From contig NZ_SJOM01000007.1 of the NCBI RefSeq assembly GCF_004762045.1, positions 4,441,609 to 4,505,608 on the forward strand: 64,000 nt of DNA, given 5' to 3'. The notes beneath the pieces are model-generated. The model had not been told where the DNA came from. It made no database searches and worked only from the letters and a program-made list of their open reading frames with translations. Shown here one piece after another: positions 42,933 to 50,153 of this stretch. The translations under genes and the position numbers were made by a program. Every line of letters begins with the position of its first letter. Within the stretch, counting starts at the first letter, position 1. Origin of the DNA: Mycobacterium sp. DL99. GTDB taxonomy: Bacteria > Actinomycetota > Actinomycetes > Mycobacteriales > Mycobacteriaceae.

Positions 42933-43694
42933 TCAGGAACCGGTCCAGTTGGGCGCACGCTTCTCGGCGAACGCCGTCGCCCCCTCGATGGCATCCTTGG
43001 AAGCGAACACCGGCCCGAGCAGCTCGTTCTGCTTCTTCCACATCTCGGCCTGGCTCCACTCAGCCGACTTGACGATGATCTCCTTGGTCGCGGCGACCGC
43101 CAGCGGCCCGTTCGCGGTGATCTTCTCAGCCAGCTCGAGTGCACCCGCCAACGCCTCGCCGGGCTCGGTCAGCTTGTTGACGAACCCCCAGTCGGCTGCT
43201 TCCTCTGCGGTGAAATTCTCACCGGTGAGCGCGAGTTCCAACGCCTTCTGGTACGGAATGCGGTGAGGCAGCCGCAGCAGCCCGCCACCACCGGCCACCA
43301 GGCCGCGCTTGACCTCTGGGATACCGAATTTGGCCGTCCGCGATGCCACGATGAGATCGGTGGCCAGCACCATCTCGGTTCCGCCGGCGAGCGCGTAGCC
43401 CTCGACGGCAGCGATGACGGGCTTGCGCGGCGGCCGTTCCGTGAAGCCGATCCCGCGGCCCTCCACATATGGCAACTGACCGGAGGCGAACGCCTTCAGA
43501 TCCATCCCTGCGCTGAAGTTCCCGCCCGCACCGGTGAGGATCGCGACAGACAGCTCCGGGCTGTCGTCGAGCTCGTCCATCGCCGCGGCCAGACCTTCCG
43601 CCACCGGCAGGTTGAACGCATTGCGCGCCTCGGGCCGATTGATGGTGATGACGAGGGTGCGCCCCCGTCGTTCGGTGAGAACTTCGTCCGACAT
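42933..43694 (-). CDS. Enoyl-CoA hydratase (canonical crotonase)
   Basis: A 253-residue crotonase and the only one of seven in the window that keeps both catalytic glutamates at the positions of rat Glu144 and Glu164 (GGTEMVLATD and FGIPEVKRG). Oxyanion-hole segments ILTGAGGNFSAGMDLK and EGYALAGGTE are intact. It should hydrate trans-2-enoyl-CoA in beta-oxidation. First gene of the operon that continues with an SDR and the DapA-fold enzyme; divergent from the TetR gene, with a TACTRTA dyad at 43735-43753 in its promoter. Confidence 0.93.
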   Translation of the reverse strand: MSDEVLTERRGRTLVITINRPEARNAFNLPVAEGLAAAMDELDDSPELSVAILTGAGGNFSAGMDLKAFASGQLPYVEGRGIGFTERPPRKPVIAAVEGYALAGGTEMVLATDLIVASRTAKFGIPEVKRGLVAGGGGLLRLPHRIPYQKALELALTGENFTAEEAADWGFVNKLTEPGEALAGALELAEKITANGPLAVAATKEIIVKSAEWSQAEMWKKQNELLGPVFASKDAIEGATAFAEKRAPNWTGS

Positions 43695-43734
43695 CGCTGC
43701 CCCTTTACTCGCGGCCCAATAACCCGGAAAAGCC

Positions 43735-43753
43735 TACTATAGGGATTACAGTA
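43735..43753. promoter_or_regulatory. Imperfect dyad TACTATA-N5-TACAGTA upstream of the crotonase gene
   Basis: On the minus strand it reads TACTGTAATCCCTATAGTA; the arms pair at six of seven positions. It lies 41 bases upstream of the crotonase start and on the same intergenic side as the divergent TetR gene, so it is a natural candidate for that regulator. TATAGT within it could also serve as the -10 element of the crotonase promoter. Confidence 0.5.
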
Positions 43754-43969
43754 CAAAGGCGGCACCCCATCGGCAGTGCCCGAGCGACGCATCGGCGCGA
43801 ACGGTGGAAGGCCTCCACGGAAGGGCTACCGGTAAGGTTGACAGCGACAAGACCCCGCGACACGCGCCCATAGGCGCAGTTCAGCTGGTGGCCGGCGGTA
43901 AATTCACCTGCGATTGAGCCGCGGCACAGGGACGACTTGAGCAGAATCGATTCGATGGAGGTGCCCGCA

Positions 43970-44719
43970 GTGGCAAAGCAACCGACCGCTGAGAAACGTC
44001 AACGGCGCGAACGTGGGTCCATCAATCCTGACGACATCATCAACGGCGCATTCGAACTCGCCGAGCAGGTGTCGATCGACAACCTCAGCATGCCACTGCT
44101 GGGCAAACATCTCGGCGTCGGTGTCACGAGCATCTACTGGTACTTCCGCAAGAAGGACGATCTGCTCAACGCGATGACAGACCGCGCGCTGCGTGAGTTC
44201 GTCGTCGCCACCCCTTACGTCGAGGCCAAGGATTGGCGCGAGTCACTGGCCAACCACGCCCGGACCATGCGAAAAGCCTTCATGGGTAACCCGATTCTGT
44301 GTGATCTCATTCTCATTCGGTCGGCACTGAGCCCGCGCGCCGCACGCCTGGGTGTGCAGGAGATGGAGACCGCGATCTCCGGGCTGGTCGAGGCGGGGCT
44401 GTCGGTCGAGGATGCCTTCGACACCTATTCGGCCGTGTCGGTACACGTCCGAGGCTCGGTCGTACTGCACCGCCTCTACGAGAAGAACCGGGCCAACGAC
44501 AACGCGCCCGGCGACTACGAAGAGACCATGGTCATCGACCCCGAGGTCACCCCGCTGCTGGCACAGGTCACCAGCGAGGGCCACCGTATCGGCGCGGCTG
44601 ACGAGAAGAACTTCGAGTACGGCCTGGAGTGCATCCTCGACCACGCCGCTCAACGGATAGCGGCGAACGCCGGCAAGACCAAGAAGACGCCCGCCCGGCG
44701 CAAGGTCACAGCCAGCTGA
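43970..44719 (+). CDS. TetR family transcriptional regulator
   Basis: A 249-residue TetR-type repressor. The N-terminal helix-turn-helix covers about residues 20-60 (DDIINGAFELAEQVSIDNLSMP, GVGVTSIYWYFRKKDDLLNAM). The C-terminal ligand domain is longer than usual and ends with a Lys-rich tail KTKKTPARRKVTAS. The start is uncertain: GTG at 43970 has GGAGG eight bases upstream and is preferred; ATG at 43955 and TTG at 43937 are in frame. It sits in the middle of the catabolic island, divergent from a crotonase operon, and is the only TetR gene in the window, so it may control the island with an acyl-CoA ligand. Confidence 0.9.
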   Translation: MAKQPTAEKRQRRERGSINPDDIINGAFELAEQVSIDNLSMPLLGKHLGVGVTSIYWYFRKKDDLLNAMTDRALREFVVATPYVEAKDWRESLANHARTMRKAFMGNPILCDLILIRSALSPRAARLGVQEMETAISGLVEAGLSVEDAFDTYSAVSVHVRGSVVLHRLYEKNRANDNAPGDYEETMVIDPEVTPLLAQVTSEGHRIGAADEKNFEYGLECILDHAAQRIAANAGKTKKTPARRKVTAS

Positions 44720-44723
44720 GTCC

Positions 44724-44766
44724 GCGTCCACGGCGCATCCTTTTCGGAGCTTCGCGCCGGGGACGC
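44724..44766. terminator. Bidirectional hairpin between TetR and thiolase genes
   Basis: Two stacked six-base-pair stems, GCGTCC/GGACGC and CGGCGC/GCGCCG, with one A-G mismatch and a 17-base loop. It starts five bases after the TetR stop and ends 17 bases before the convergent thiolase stop. No T-run, as is common for mycobacterial hairpin terminators. Confidence 0.6.
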
Positions 44767-44782
44767 AGAGGGCCAACCTGGT

Positions 44783-45958
44783 TCAGACCTCGATGACCAG
44801 TCCGCCGCCCTGGCCGCCGCCGGCGCACATCGCGGCCACGCCGATACCGCCACCGCGACGCTGCAGTTCGTAGATCAGCGTGGTGACCATGCGGGCACCG
44901 GAAGCCGAGATCGGGTGGCCGAGGCTGCAGCCGCTGCCGGAGAAGTTCACCAGCTCCTCGTCGATGCCGTACTTGCGCACCGCGGCGATCGGCACCGAGG
45001 CGAAGGCCTCGTTGATCTCCCACAGCGCCACATCCGAGGGCTTGAGCCCGGCCCGGTCCAGGACCTTCCCGATCACCTCGACACCGCCGAGGCCGCAGTC
45101 ACGAGCCGGCACACCGACGGCACCCCAGGCCCTGACCTTGGCCATCACGTTGAGGTTCTCCGCGGCCGCATAATCGTCGCCGACCAGGGCGACAGCAGCG
45201 GCAGCGTCGTTGGTGCCGCTGCTGTTGCCCGCGGTGATGGAGAATCCTTCGATCTCCGGGTGCAGGACCTTGAGTTCGGCGAGCTTCTCGGCGGTGGTAC
45301 CGCGGCGCGGATGCTCGTCGACACTGAACTCGATGACCGAGCCGTCGGGCTGGGTCACCTTCAACGGCACGATCTCGTCGAGGAACTTGCCCGCATCGAT
45401 GGCCGCGATGGCCCGCTGGTGCGATCGGGCGGCCCAGGCGTCCATGTCCTCGCGGGTGATCCCGGCGGCCTGCGCGGTGTTCCAGCCGACCGTGATCGAC
45501 ATGTCGCGCATCGGCGCATCCGGGGTCTCGACATGCGTCGGGGTCATCCACGGCTCGATGAAGGTCAGCTCCGGCCCGGGCACCCGCCACTTCATCAGCG
45601 GCGATGACGACAGCGACTGCACGCCGCCGGCCACCAGGACTCGCTCCATGCCGGAGCCGATCTGGGCCGAGGCGTTACCGATCGCGGTGAGCGATCCCGC
45701 GCAGTGCCGGTTGACGGCCTGGCCGGGCACGGACTCCCAGCCCAGCGCGTCGGCCGCGTAGCGCGCGATATCGCCGCCGCCGTAATTGGATTCGGCGAAG
45801 ATCAGATCGTCGATGGCCTCCGGAGCGATGCCGGCCCGACGCACCACCTCGGGCAGGACGGTGGTGATCAGGGTTTCCGGCGGGGTGTTGACCAGCGTTC
45901 CCTTGAAGGAGCGGCCGATCGCTGTGCGGGCAGCGCCCACGATGACGGGTGTTGGCAT
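44783..45958 (-). CDS. Thiolase (acetyl-CoA acyltransferase)
   Basis: A 391-residue classical thiolase with all catalytic elements: nucleophilic Cys86 in NRHCAGSLTA, INEAFAS, GHPISASG (His) and CAGGGQGGG (second Cys). It would cleave a 3-ketoacyl-CoA with CoA to release acetyl- or propionyl-CoA in degradation, or run in reverse. Monocistronic or first gene on the minus strand: the upstream neighbour at 46010 is on the same strand after a 51-base gap, so co-transcription with the crotonase and GntR genes is possible. Cytoplasmic tetramer by family. Confidence 0.93.
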   Translation of the reverse strand: MPTPVIVGAARTAIGRSFKGTLVNTPPETLITTVLPEVVRRAGIAPEAIDDLIFAESNYGGGDIARYAADALGWESVPGQAVNRHCAGSLTAIGNASAQIGSGMERVLVAGGVQSLSSSPLMKWRVPGPELTFIEPWMTPTHVETPDAPMRDMSITVGWNTAQAAGITREDMDAWAARSHQRAIAAIDAGKFLDEIVPLKVTQPDGSVIEFSVDEHPRRGTTAEKLAELKVLHPEIEGFSITAGNSSGTNDAAAAVALVGDDYAAAENLNVMAKVRAWGAVGVPARDCGLGGVEVIGKVLDRAGLKPSDVALWEINEAFASVPIAAVRKYGIDEELVNFSGSGCSLGHPISASGARMVTTLIYELQRRGGGIGVAAMCAGGGQGGGLVIEV

Positions 45959-46009
45959 GGTTTCACCTTTACGCTATATCGTGTTTATGTAACGGTATCA
46001 GGGGGGTTT

Positions 46010-46912
46010 CTACTGCGGCTCGGGGACGTGGAAATATTCGTCACGCAGCCGGAACGCTTCCTTCGTGCCATGTTGCGCGCGGGTCTTGACGAAGTTGAAC
46101 TCGCCGGGCGAGAACTGCAGGTTGGTGCCGTAGGCGTGGAAAATGTAGCTCGCCACCTCCTCGCCCTGGTAGGCCTGACTCTGTTCGACGAGCCGGAACG
46201 CCTCCTTGGCGATCACCACCCCGTCGGCCGGCATCTTGGCCACCTTGGCCGCCCAGTACTGCGCGCGGGCCGTCACCTGATCGGCATCGCACATGTCGGT
46301 GAAGACACCGAGGTGTTCGATGGAACCGGCCTCGACGATGTCCCCGGTGAGCAACATCCGCCGGGCCAGCACCGGCCCGAGGCGGTGGAAGAACATGTGC
46401 AGGCTGCCCAGCGCAGGGCCGAGGAACCGGGTGGCCGGCATCCCGATCTTGGTGTCACGGGCGATCACCGAGATGTCGGTCATCAACGCCATCTCGAATC
46501 CACCGCCGAGTGCGTAACCATTGATCTCGCCCACGGTGACCTTCGGGAACCCCATGAAGTTGTGGTAGAAGCCAAACGACTTGCGGTCCACCGTGAGTCG
46601 GCGACGCTGGCTGGGGCGCGACTTGCGTGAGTCCTTCCCCGCCCCACTACCTTGCTCTTCGCGCGAGCGCTCATCGCGATCGCCATACCAACCGTAAGCG
46701 TTGTTCATGTCGGCACCGGTGCTGAACACACCCTCGGCGCCACGCAGCAGCACCACGGTCAGATCGTCGTCGTCGGCCACGATGTCGAGGTAGCGCGCGA
46801 CCTCGTCGCGCATCGCGGCGTCATAGGAATTGCGCTGCTTGGGATTGTTCAGCGTGATGGTGGCGATGCGGTGGTCCGCATCGACCGCGAAGAGCACCCG
46901 GTCATCTGTCAT
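46010..46912 (-). CDS. Crotonase-fold enoyl-CoA hydratase family protein with loop insertion
   Basis: A 300-residue crotonase, longer than the family norm because of a charged insertion (about residues 75-110: DRDERSREEQGSGAGKDSRK and following) after the first oxyanion segment GAEGVFSTGADMNNAYG. The second segment NGYALGGGFEMALMTD keeps the first catalytic Glu, but the second is Ala (IGMPATRFLG). A changed reaction is therefore likely. It overlaps the upstream GntR gene by 11 bases, so both lie on one transcript. The C-terminal region (YIFHAYGTNLQFSPGEFNFV) is unlike short-chain hydratases. Confidence 0.88.
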   Translation of the reverse strand: MTDDRVLFAVDADHRIATITLNNPKQRNSYDAAMRDEVARYLDIVADDDDLTVVLLRGAEGVFSTGADMNNAYGWYGDRDERSREEQGSGAGKDSRKSRPSQRRRLTVDRKSFGFYHNFMGFPKVTVGEINGYALGGGFEMALMTDISVIARDTKIGMPATRFLGPALGSLHMFFHRLGPVLARRMLLTGDIVEAGSIEHLGVFTDMCDADQVTARAQYWAAKVAKMPADGVVIAKEAFRLVEQSQAYQGEEVASYIFHAYGTNLQFSPGEFNFVKTRAQHGTKEAFRLRDEYFHVPEPQ

Positions 46913-47675
46913 GCGAAATCAACCTCGCTTCAATGGTTTTGCCGTTGTTGGCGGCCAGCGTGGTGCGCCGCGCCGCAGTGAGATGGTCGGCCGCGAGCTT
47001 GGTCGCCCGGGCCGGATTGCCGTCGGCGATCGCGCCCACCAGCCGTTGGTGGTCCCGCAGTGCAGCCCGCATGGTGGGGGCCGACATGCCCGCCTCGCCT
47101 TCACCCGTCCACACCCCGGACTCGTGCGTCGACCAGATCAGCTCCAGCGAGCCGATCAGCAGGATCATCGGTTCGTTGCCGCATCGGGACACCAGGGCTT
47201 CGTGGAACCGCCGGGCGTTGGGCACATACTGCGCGGTGTCGTCGAACTGCGCTGCCTGACGGTCGATCTCGGCCTGTAGGTACGGCACCACCTCGGTGGC
47301 GCGGTCCTCCCGGGCGGCGCACATTCCCGCACAGATCGGCTCCAGATGCAGCAGCGCCTCGCTCACATCGGCCGGCGTGGCGGCCCGCGTCTGCAGCACC
47401 ATGCCGATCATGTGGGCGGTGCGGTCGGCCGACGGCATCTGCACCACCGCTCCCCCGACATTTCCGCGGCGGACCGAGATCAACCCGTCGGTCTCCAGGA
47501 GGTGAATGGCCTCGCGCAATGCCGGCGGACTGACCCCGAAGTCCTGGAACAGGCTCTCCTGGGTAGGCAGGATGTCGCCCGCACGGAGGCGGCCGGACAG
47601 GATGTCGTCGCGCAGTTTGGACGCCACGATCTCGGCAACCCGAGGCTGCCGGATGCGCCTCGCGCGTCCTTCCAT
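46902..47675 (-). CDS. GntR family regulator (FadR/FCD subfamily)
   Basis: A 257-residue regulator with an N-terminal winged helix (VAEIVASKLRDDILSGRLRAGDILPTQ, VSPPALREAIHLLETDGLISVRRG) and an all-helical FCD ligand domain carrying likely metal ligands (His in RRFHEALV, His in DHLTAARR). FCD regulators sense organic acids or acyl-CoAs. ATG at 47675 has AAGGAAAGG upstream; a longer reading upstream crosses the palindrome at 47692-47709 and is rejected. Divergent from the crotonase operon at 47767, which it probably controls along with its own gene. Confidence 0.9.
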   Translation of the reverse strand: MEGRARRIRQPRVAEIVASKLRDDILSGRLRAGDILPTQESLFQDFGVSPPALREAIHLLETDGLISVRRGNVGGAVVQMPSADRTAHMIGMVLQTRAATPADVSEALLHLEPICAGMCAAREDRATEVVPYLQAEIDRQAAQFDDTAQYVPNARRFHEALVSRCGNEPMILLIGSLELIWSTHESGVWTGEGEAGMSAPTMRAALRDHQRLVGAIADGNPARATKLAADHLTAARRTTLAANNGKTIEARLISHDR

Positions 47676-47691
47676 CAGCGACCTTTCCTTG

Positions 47692-47709
47692 CTAACTTGT
47701 ACAAGATAG
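47692..47709. promoter_or_regulatory. CTAACTTGTACAAGATAG palindrome, GntR operator candidate
   Basis: The core CTTGTACAAG (47696-47705) is a perfect palindrome, extended by CTA/TAG on both sides with one unpaired position. It lies 17 bases upstream of the GntR start and 58 bases upstream of the divergent crotonase. The TTGTACAA centre fits GntR/FadR-type operators, so autoregulation is likely. Confidence 0.7.
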
Positions 47710-47722
47710 TAACCGCATCGCC

Positions 47723-47744
47723 TACTGTATGGGCAACTGTATGG
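47723..47744. promoter_or_regulatory. TACTGTA box with a 12-base-period direct repeat
   Basis: ACTGTATGG occurs at 47724-47732 and 47736-47744, about one helical turn apart, just upstream of the crotonase start at 47767. The first copy is part of TACTGTA, the sequence seen upstream of two other crotonase genes (41032 and 43747-43753). Confidence 0.45.
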
Positions 47745-47766
47745 ATTGGGAAAGGCTGGAATCCAG

Positions 47767-48561
47767 GTGAGTGACGGTTCGGTGACCACGTCCCGCGCGG
47801 ACTCCCTCCTGCGCATCACCATCGACCGCCCGTCGCGGCGTAACTCGTTGAACCATCAGATGATCGACGATCTGGTCGGGATCTTGTCGGCGGCCGCCTA
47901 CGACGATTCCCTGCGGGCGATCGCCATCATCGGGGCCGGTGACGACTTCTGCACCGGAGCCGACTGGGTCGCCACCAACGAATCGGGTCAGCGGCCCCGC
48001 ACCGGCGATCTGGTCCGGCGGATCCCCCATACCGCGCACCGCGTCATCGAACTGGTCGCCACCATCCAGCTGCCGGTGGTGTGCGCGGTGCGGGGCTGGG
48101 CCGTCGGGCTGGGCTGCAACCTGGCACTAGCCGCCGACTTCACCATCGCCGATACCGGCGCCACCTTCTGGGAACCGTTCATGAGCCGCGGGTTCACCCC
48201 CGATTCCGGCGCGACCTGGCTGTTGCCCCGGCTGGCCGGGGTGGCCCGGGCCAAGCGCATGCTGCTGCTCGGCGAGCAGGTCACCGGGTCCCAGGCTGCC
48301 GACTGGGGGTTGATCCACGATGCGGTTGCCGCCAACCAGTTGGATACGGCAGTGGACTCCTTATTGGCGCGGCTGGCCGCCGGACCGACCGTGGCAATCG
48401 GGCTCGCCAAGCAGGCCATCGCCTACGGCCAGCACGCAACGCTCGCGCAATCACTCAACCAGGAGCTGTCCAACCTGGAACTCTCCTGCCGCACCACCGA
48501 TTTCAAAGAGGGCCTGGCCGCGTTCCGGGAACGTCGCGACCCGAATTTCCAAGGCCGATAA
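47767..48561 (+). CDS. Crotonase-fold isomerase/hydratase family protein, PaaG-like
   Basis: A 264-residue crotonase. Oxyanion segments IIGAGDDFCTGADW and RGWAVGLGCNLALAAD are recognisable. The Glu144 position is Asn and Glu164 is Phe, while GFTPDSGATWLLPRLAG carries the Asp typical of PaaG-type isomerases, so a double-bond shift or ring isomerisation is more likely than hydration. GTG at 47767 is the probable start; ribosome-site support is weak (AAAGG 11 bases upstream). First of a plus-strand operon of at least seven genes ending with the luciferase-like gene. Confidence 0.87.
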   Translation: MSDGSVTTSRADSLLRITIDRPSRRNSLNHQMIDDLVGILSAAAYDDSLRAIAIIGAGDDFCTGADWVATNESGQRPRTGDLVRRIPHTAHRVIELVATIQLPVVCAVRGWAVGLGCNLALAADFTIADTGATFWEPFMSRGFTPDSGATWLLPRLAGVARAKRMLLLGEQVTGSQAADWGLIHDAVAANQLDTAVDSLLARLAAGPTVAIGLAKQAIAYGQHATLAQSLNQELSNLELSCRTTDFKEGLAAFRERRDPNFQGR

Positions 48562-48573
48562 CCAGAGGAAAAG

Positions 48574-49380
48574 ATGACCGATTACGAGACCATCAAGTAC
48601 GAGGTGGACGGCCACAAGGCCACCATCACCTTGAATCGGCCCGACGCGCTCAATGCGCTGTCGCCGCACATGATCACGGAGTTGCGGGCCGCCTACGACG
48701 AAGCCGAGAACGACGACAACGTCTGGCTGATGATCGTCACCGCGACCGGTCGCGCATTCTGCACGGGCGCCGATGTCAAGGAAATCCCCGGCGACGGCAA
48801 GGTGCTCAACGAGCGGCCCTACCTGTCCACCTACGAACAATGGGAGGCACCGCAGGAGGGCACCCCGCCGTTCCGCAGCATGGCCAAGCCCGTCGTGGTC
48901 GCGATCAACGGAATCTGCTGCGGCGCGGGACTGGACTGGGTCACCACCGGCGACATCGTGATCGCCTCGGACAAGGCGACGTTCTTCGACCCCCACGTGA
49001 GCATCGGGCTGGTTGCCGCCCGCGAGATGGTCCGCCTGGCCAAAGCGCTGCCGCGTTCGGTGGCCCTGCGAATGGCGTTGATGGGCAAGCACGAACGCAT
49101 GACGGTCGAGCGCGCCTACGAACTCGGACTGATCACCGAGATCGTCGAACACGACAAGCTGCTGGAACGCGCACATGAGATCGCCGACACGGTGTGTCTC
49201 AACGCCCCACTGGCGGTCAGAGGAACCCGGCTGGCCATTCACAAGACCCTGGATCTGCCGTTACACGAGGGCGAGATCCTGGCCGAGACGTTCCGCGAGC
49301 GCGTGGTCCGGACCGAGGATGCGCTGGAGGGACCCCGGGCGTTCCTGGAGAAGCGCAAGCCCAACTGGCAGGCACGGTAG
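48574..49380 (+). CDS. Atypical crotonase lacking both catalytic glutamates (FFDPHVS type)
   Basis: A 268-residue crotonase with intact oxyanion segments (VTATGRAFCTGADVKEI; NGICCGAGLDWVTTGD). The two catalytic Glu positions of rat hydratase are Asp (GLDW) and His (FFDPHVSIGLV). It is a sister of the next gene, which shares FFDxHVSxGLV. An Asp/His pair recalls C-C bond hydrolases of the crotonase fold, such as 6-oxocamphor hydrolase, but that link is only suggestive. RBS AGAGGAAAAG upstream of the ATG. Its stop overlaps the next start by one base (TAGTG). Confidence 0.87.
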   Translation: MTDYETIKYEVDGHKATITLNRPDALNALSPHMITELRAAYDEAENDDNVWLMIVTATGRAFCTGADVKEIPGDGKVLNERPYLSTYEQWEAPQEGTPPFRSMAKPVVVAINGICCGAGLDWVTTGDIVIASDKATFFDPHVSIGLVAAREMVRLAKALPRSVALRMALMGKHERMTVERAYELGLITEIVEHDKLLERAHEIADTVCLNAPLAVRGTRLAIHKTLDLPLHEGEILAETFRERVVRTEDALEGPRAFLEKRKPNWQAR

Positions 49381-50153
49381 TGGACACGATTCTCCTCGAC
49401 TTCGACCACGAATCACGTGTCGCCACAATCACGCTGAACCGCCCCGAAGCGCTGAACTCGTTCAACCGCGCCATGTGCAACGAAATGCGCGACGCCTGGC
49501 ACGCCATCAAAGATGACGAAGGCATCAATGCCGTGGTGTTGCGGGCGGAGGGCGACCGCGCATTCAGTGCCGGGTTGGACGTGAAGTCCAGCTACGGCCA
49601 GCCCGAGATCGTCTGGAACCACGAAGATCCCGGCGAACTGCTCAGCCCGAAGTGGCAGAAGATGTGGAAGCCGGTGGTGTGCGCGGTGCAGGGCATGTGC
49701 ACGGCCGGAGCGCTCTATTTCGTCAACGAAGCCGATGTCGTGATCTGCTCGCGGGAGGCCACGTTCTTCGATTCCCACGTCAGCGCCGGTTTGGTGTCGG
49801 CGTTGGAGCCGATCGGCCTGATGCGCCGCGTCGGGCTCGGCGACACGTTGCGGATGGCGTTGATGGGCAACGACGAACGCGTCGGCGCCGAGACCGCGCT
49901 GCGCATCGGACTGGTCACCGAGGTGGTGGCCAGGGACCAGTTGTGGGAACGCGCGAACGAGATCGCCACCACCATCGCCGCGAAACCGCCGACCGCCACG
50001 CAAGGAACCGTGAAGGCGATCTGGGAATCGCTGGACAAGCCCTACCGTGCCGCCATGGACCAGGGCCTCATCTACACCCGGCTGGGCAATCCGATCGCCA
50101 AGGCCGAGCTGACAGAGCGCCCGCTGCCAAAGACAGCGCCCCGGATCCGCTGA
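49380..50153 (+). CDS. Atypical crotonase lacking both catalytic glutamates (FFDSHVS type)
   Basis: A 257-residue crotonase, paralog of the preceding gene product. Oxyanion segments LRAEGDRAFSAGLDVKSS and QGMCTAGALYFVNEAD are present; Glu144 is Tyr and Glu164 is His (FFDSHVSAGLVSALEP). The insertion QPEIVWNHEDPGELLSP and an altered C-terminus separate it from beta-oxidation hydratases. GTG at 49380 shares one base with the previous stop, and its own stop shares one base with the next ATG (TGATG). The two sister enzymes may form a heteromer or act in succession. Confidence 0.87.
   Translation: MDTILLDFDHESRVATITLNRPEALNSFNRAMCNEMRDAWHAIKDDEGINAVVLRAEGDRAFSAGLDVKSSYGQPEIVWNHEDPGELLSPKWQKMWKPVVCAVQGMCTAGALYFVNEADVVICSREATFFDSHVSAGLVSALEPIGLMRRVGLGDTLRMALMGNDERVGAETALRIGLVTEVVARDQLWERANEIATTIAAKPPTATQGTVKAIWESLDKPYRAAMDQGLIYTRLGNPIAKAELTERPLPKTAPRIR

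Noticed and set aside
42926..43144. N-terminal extension of the SDR at 42131
   Set aside because: The 73 extra residues are Arg/Ser/Pro-rich and lie antisense-like over the crotonase gene in a shadow frame; the Rossmann fold begins right after the ATG at 42925.
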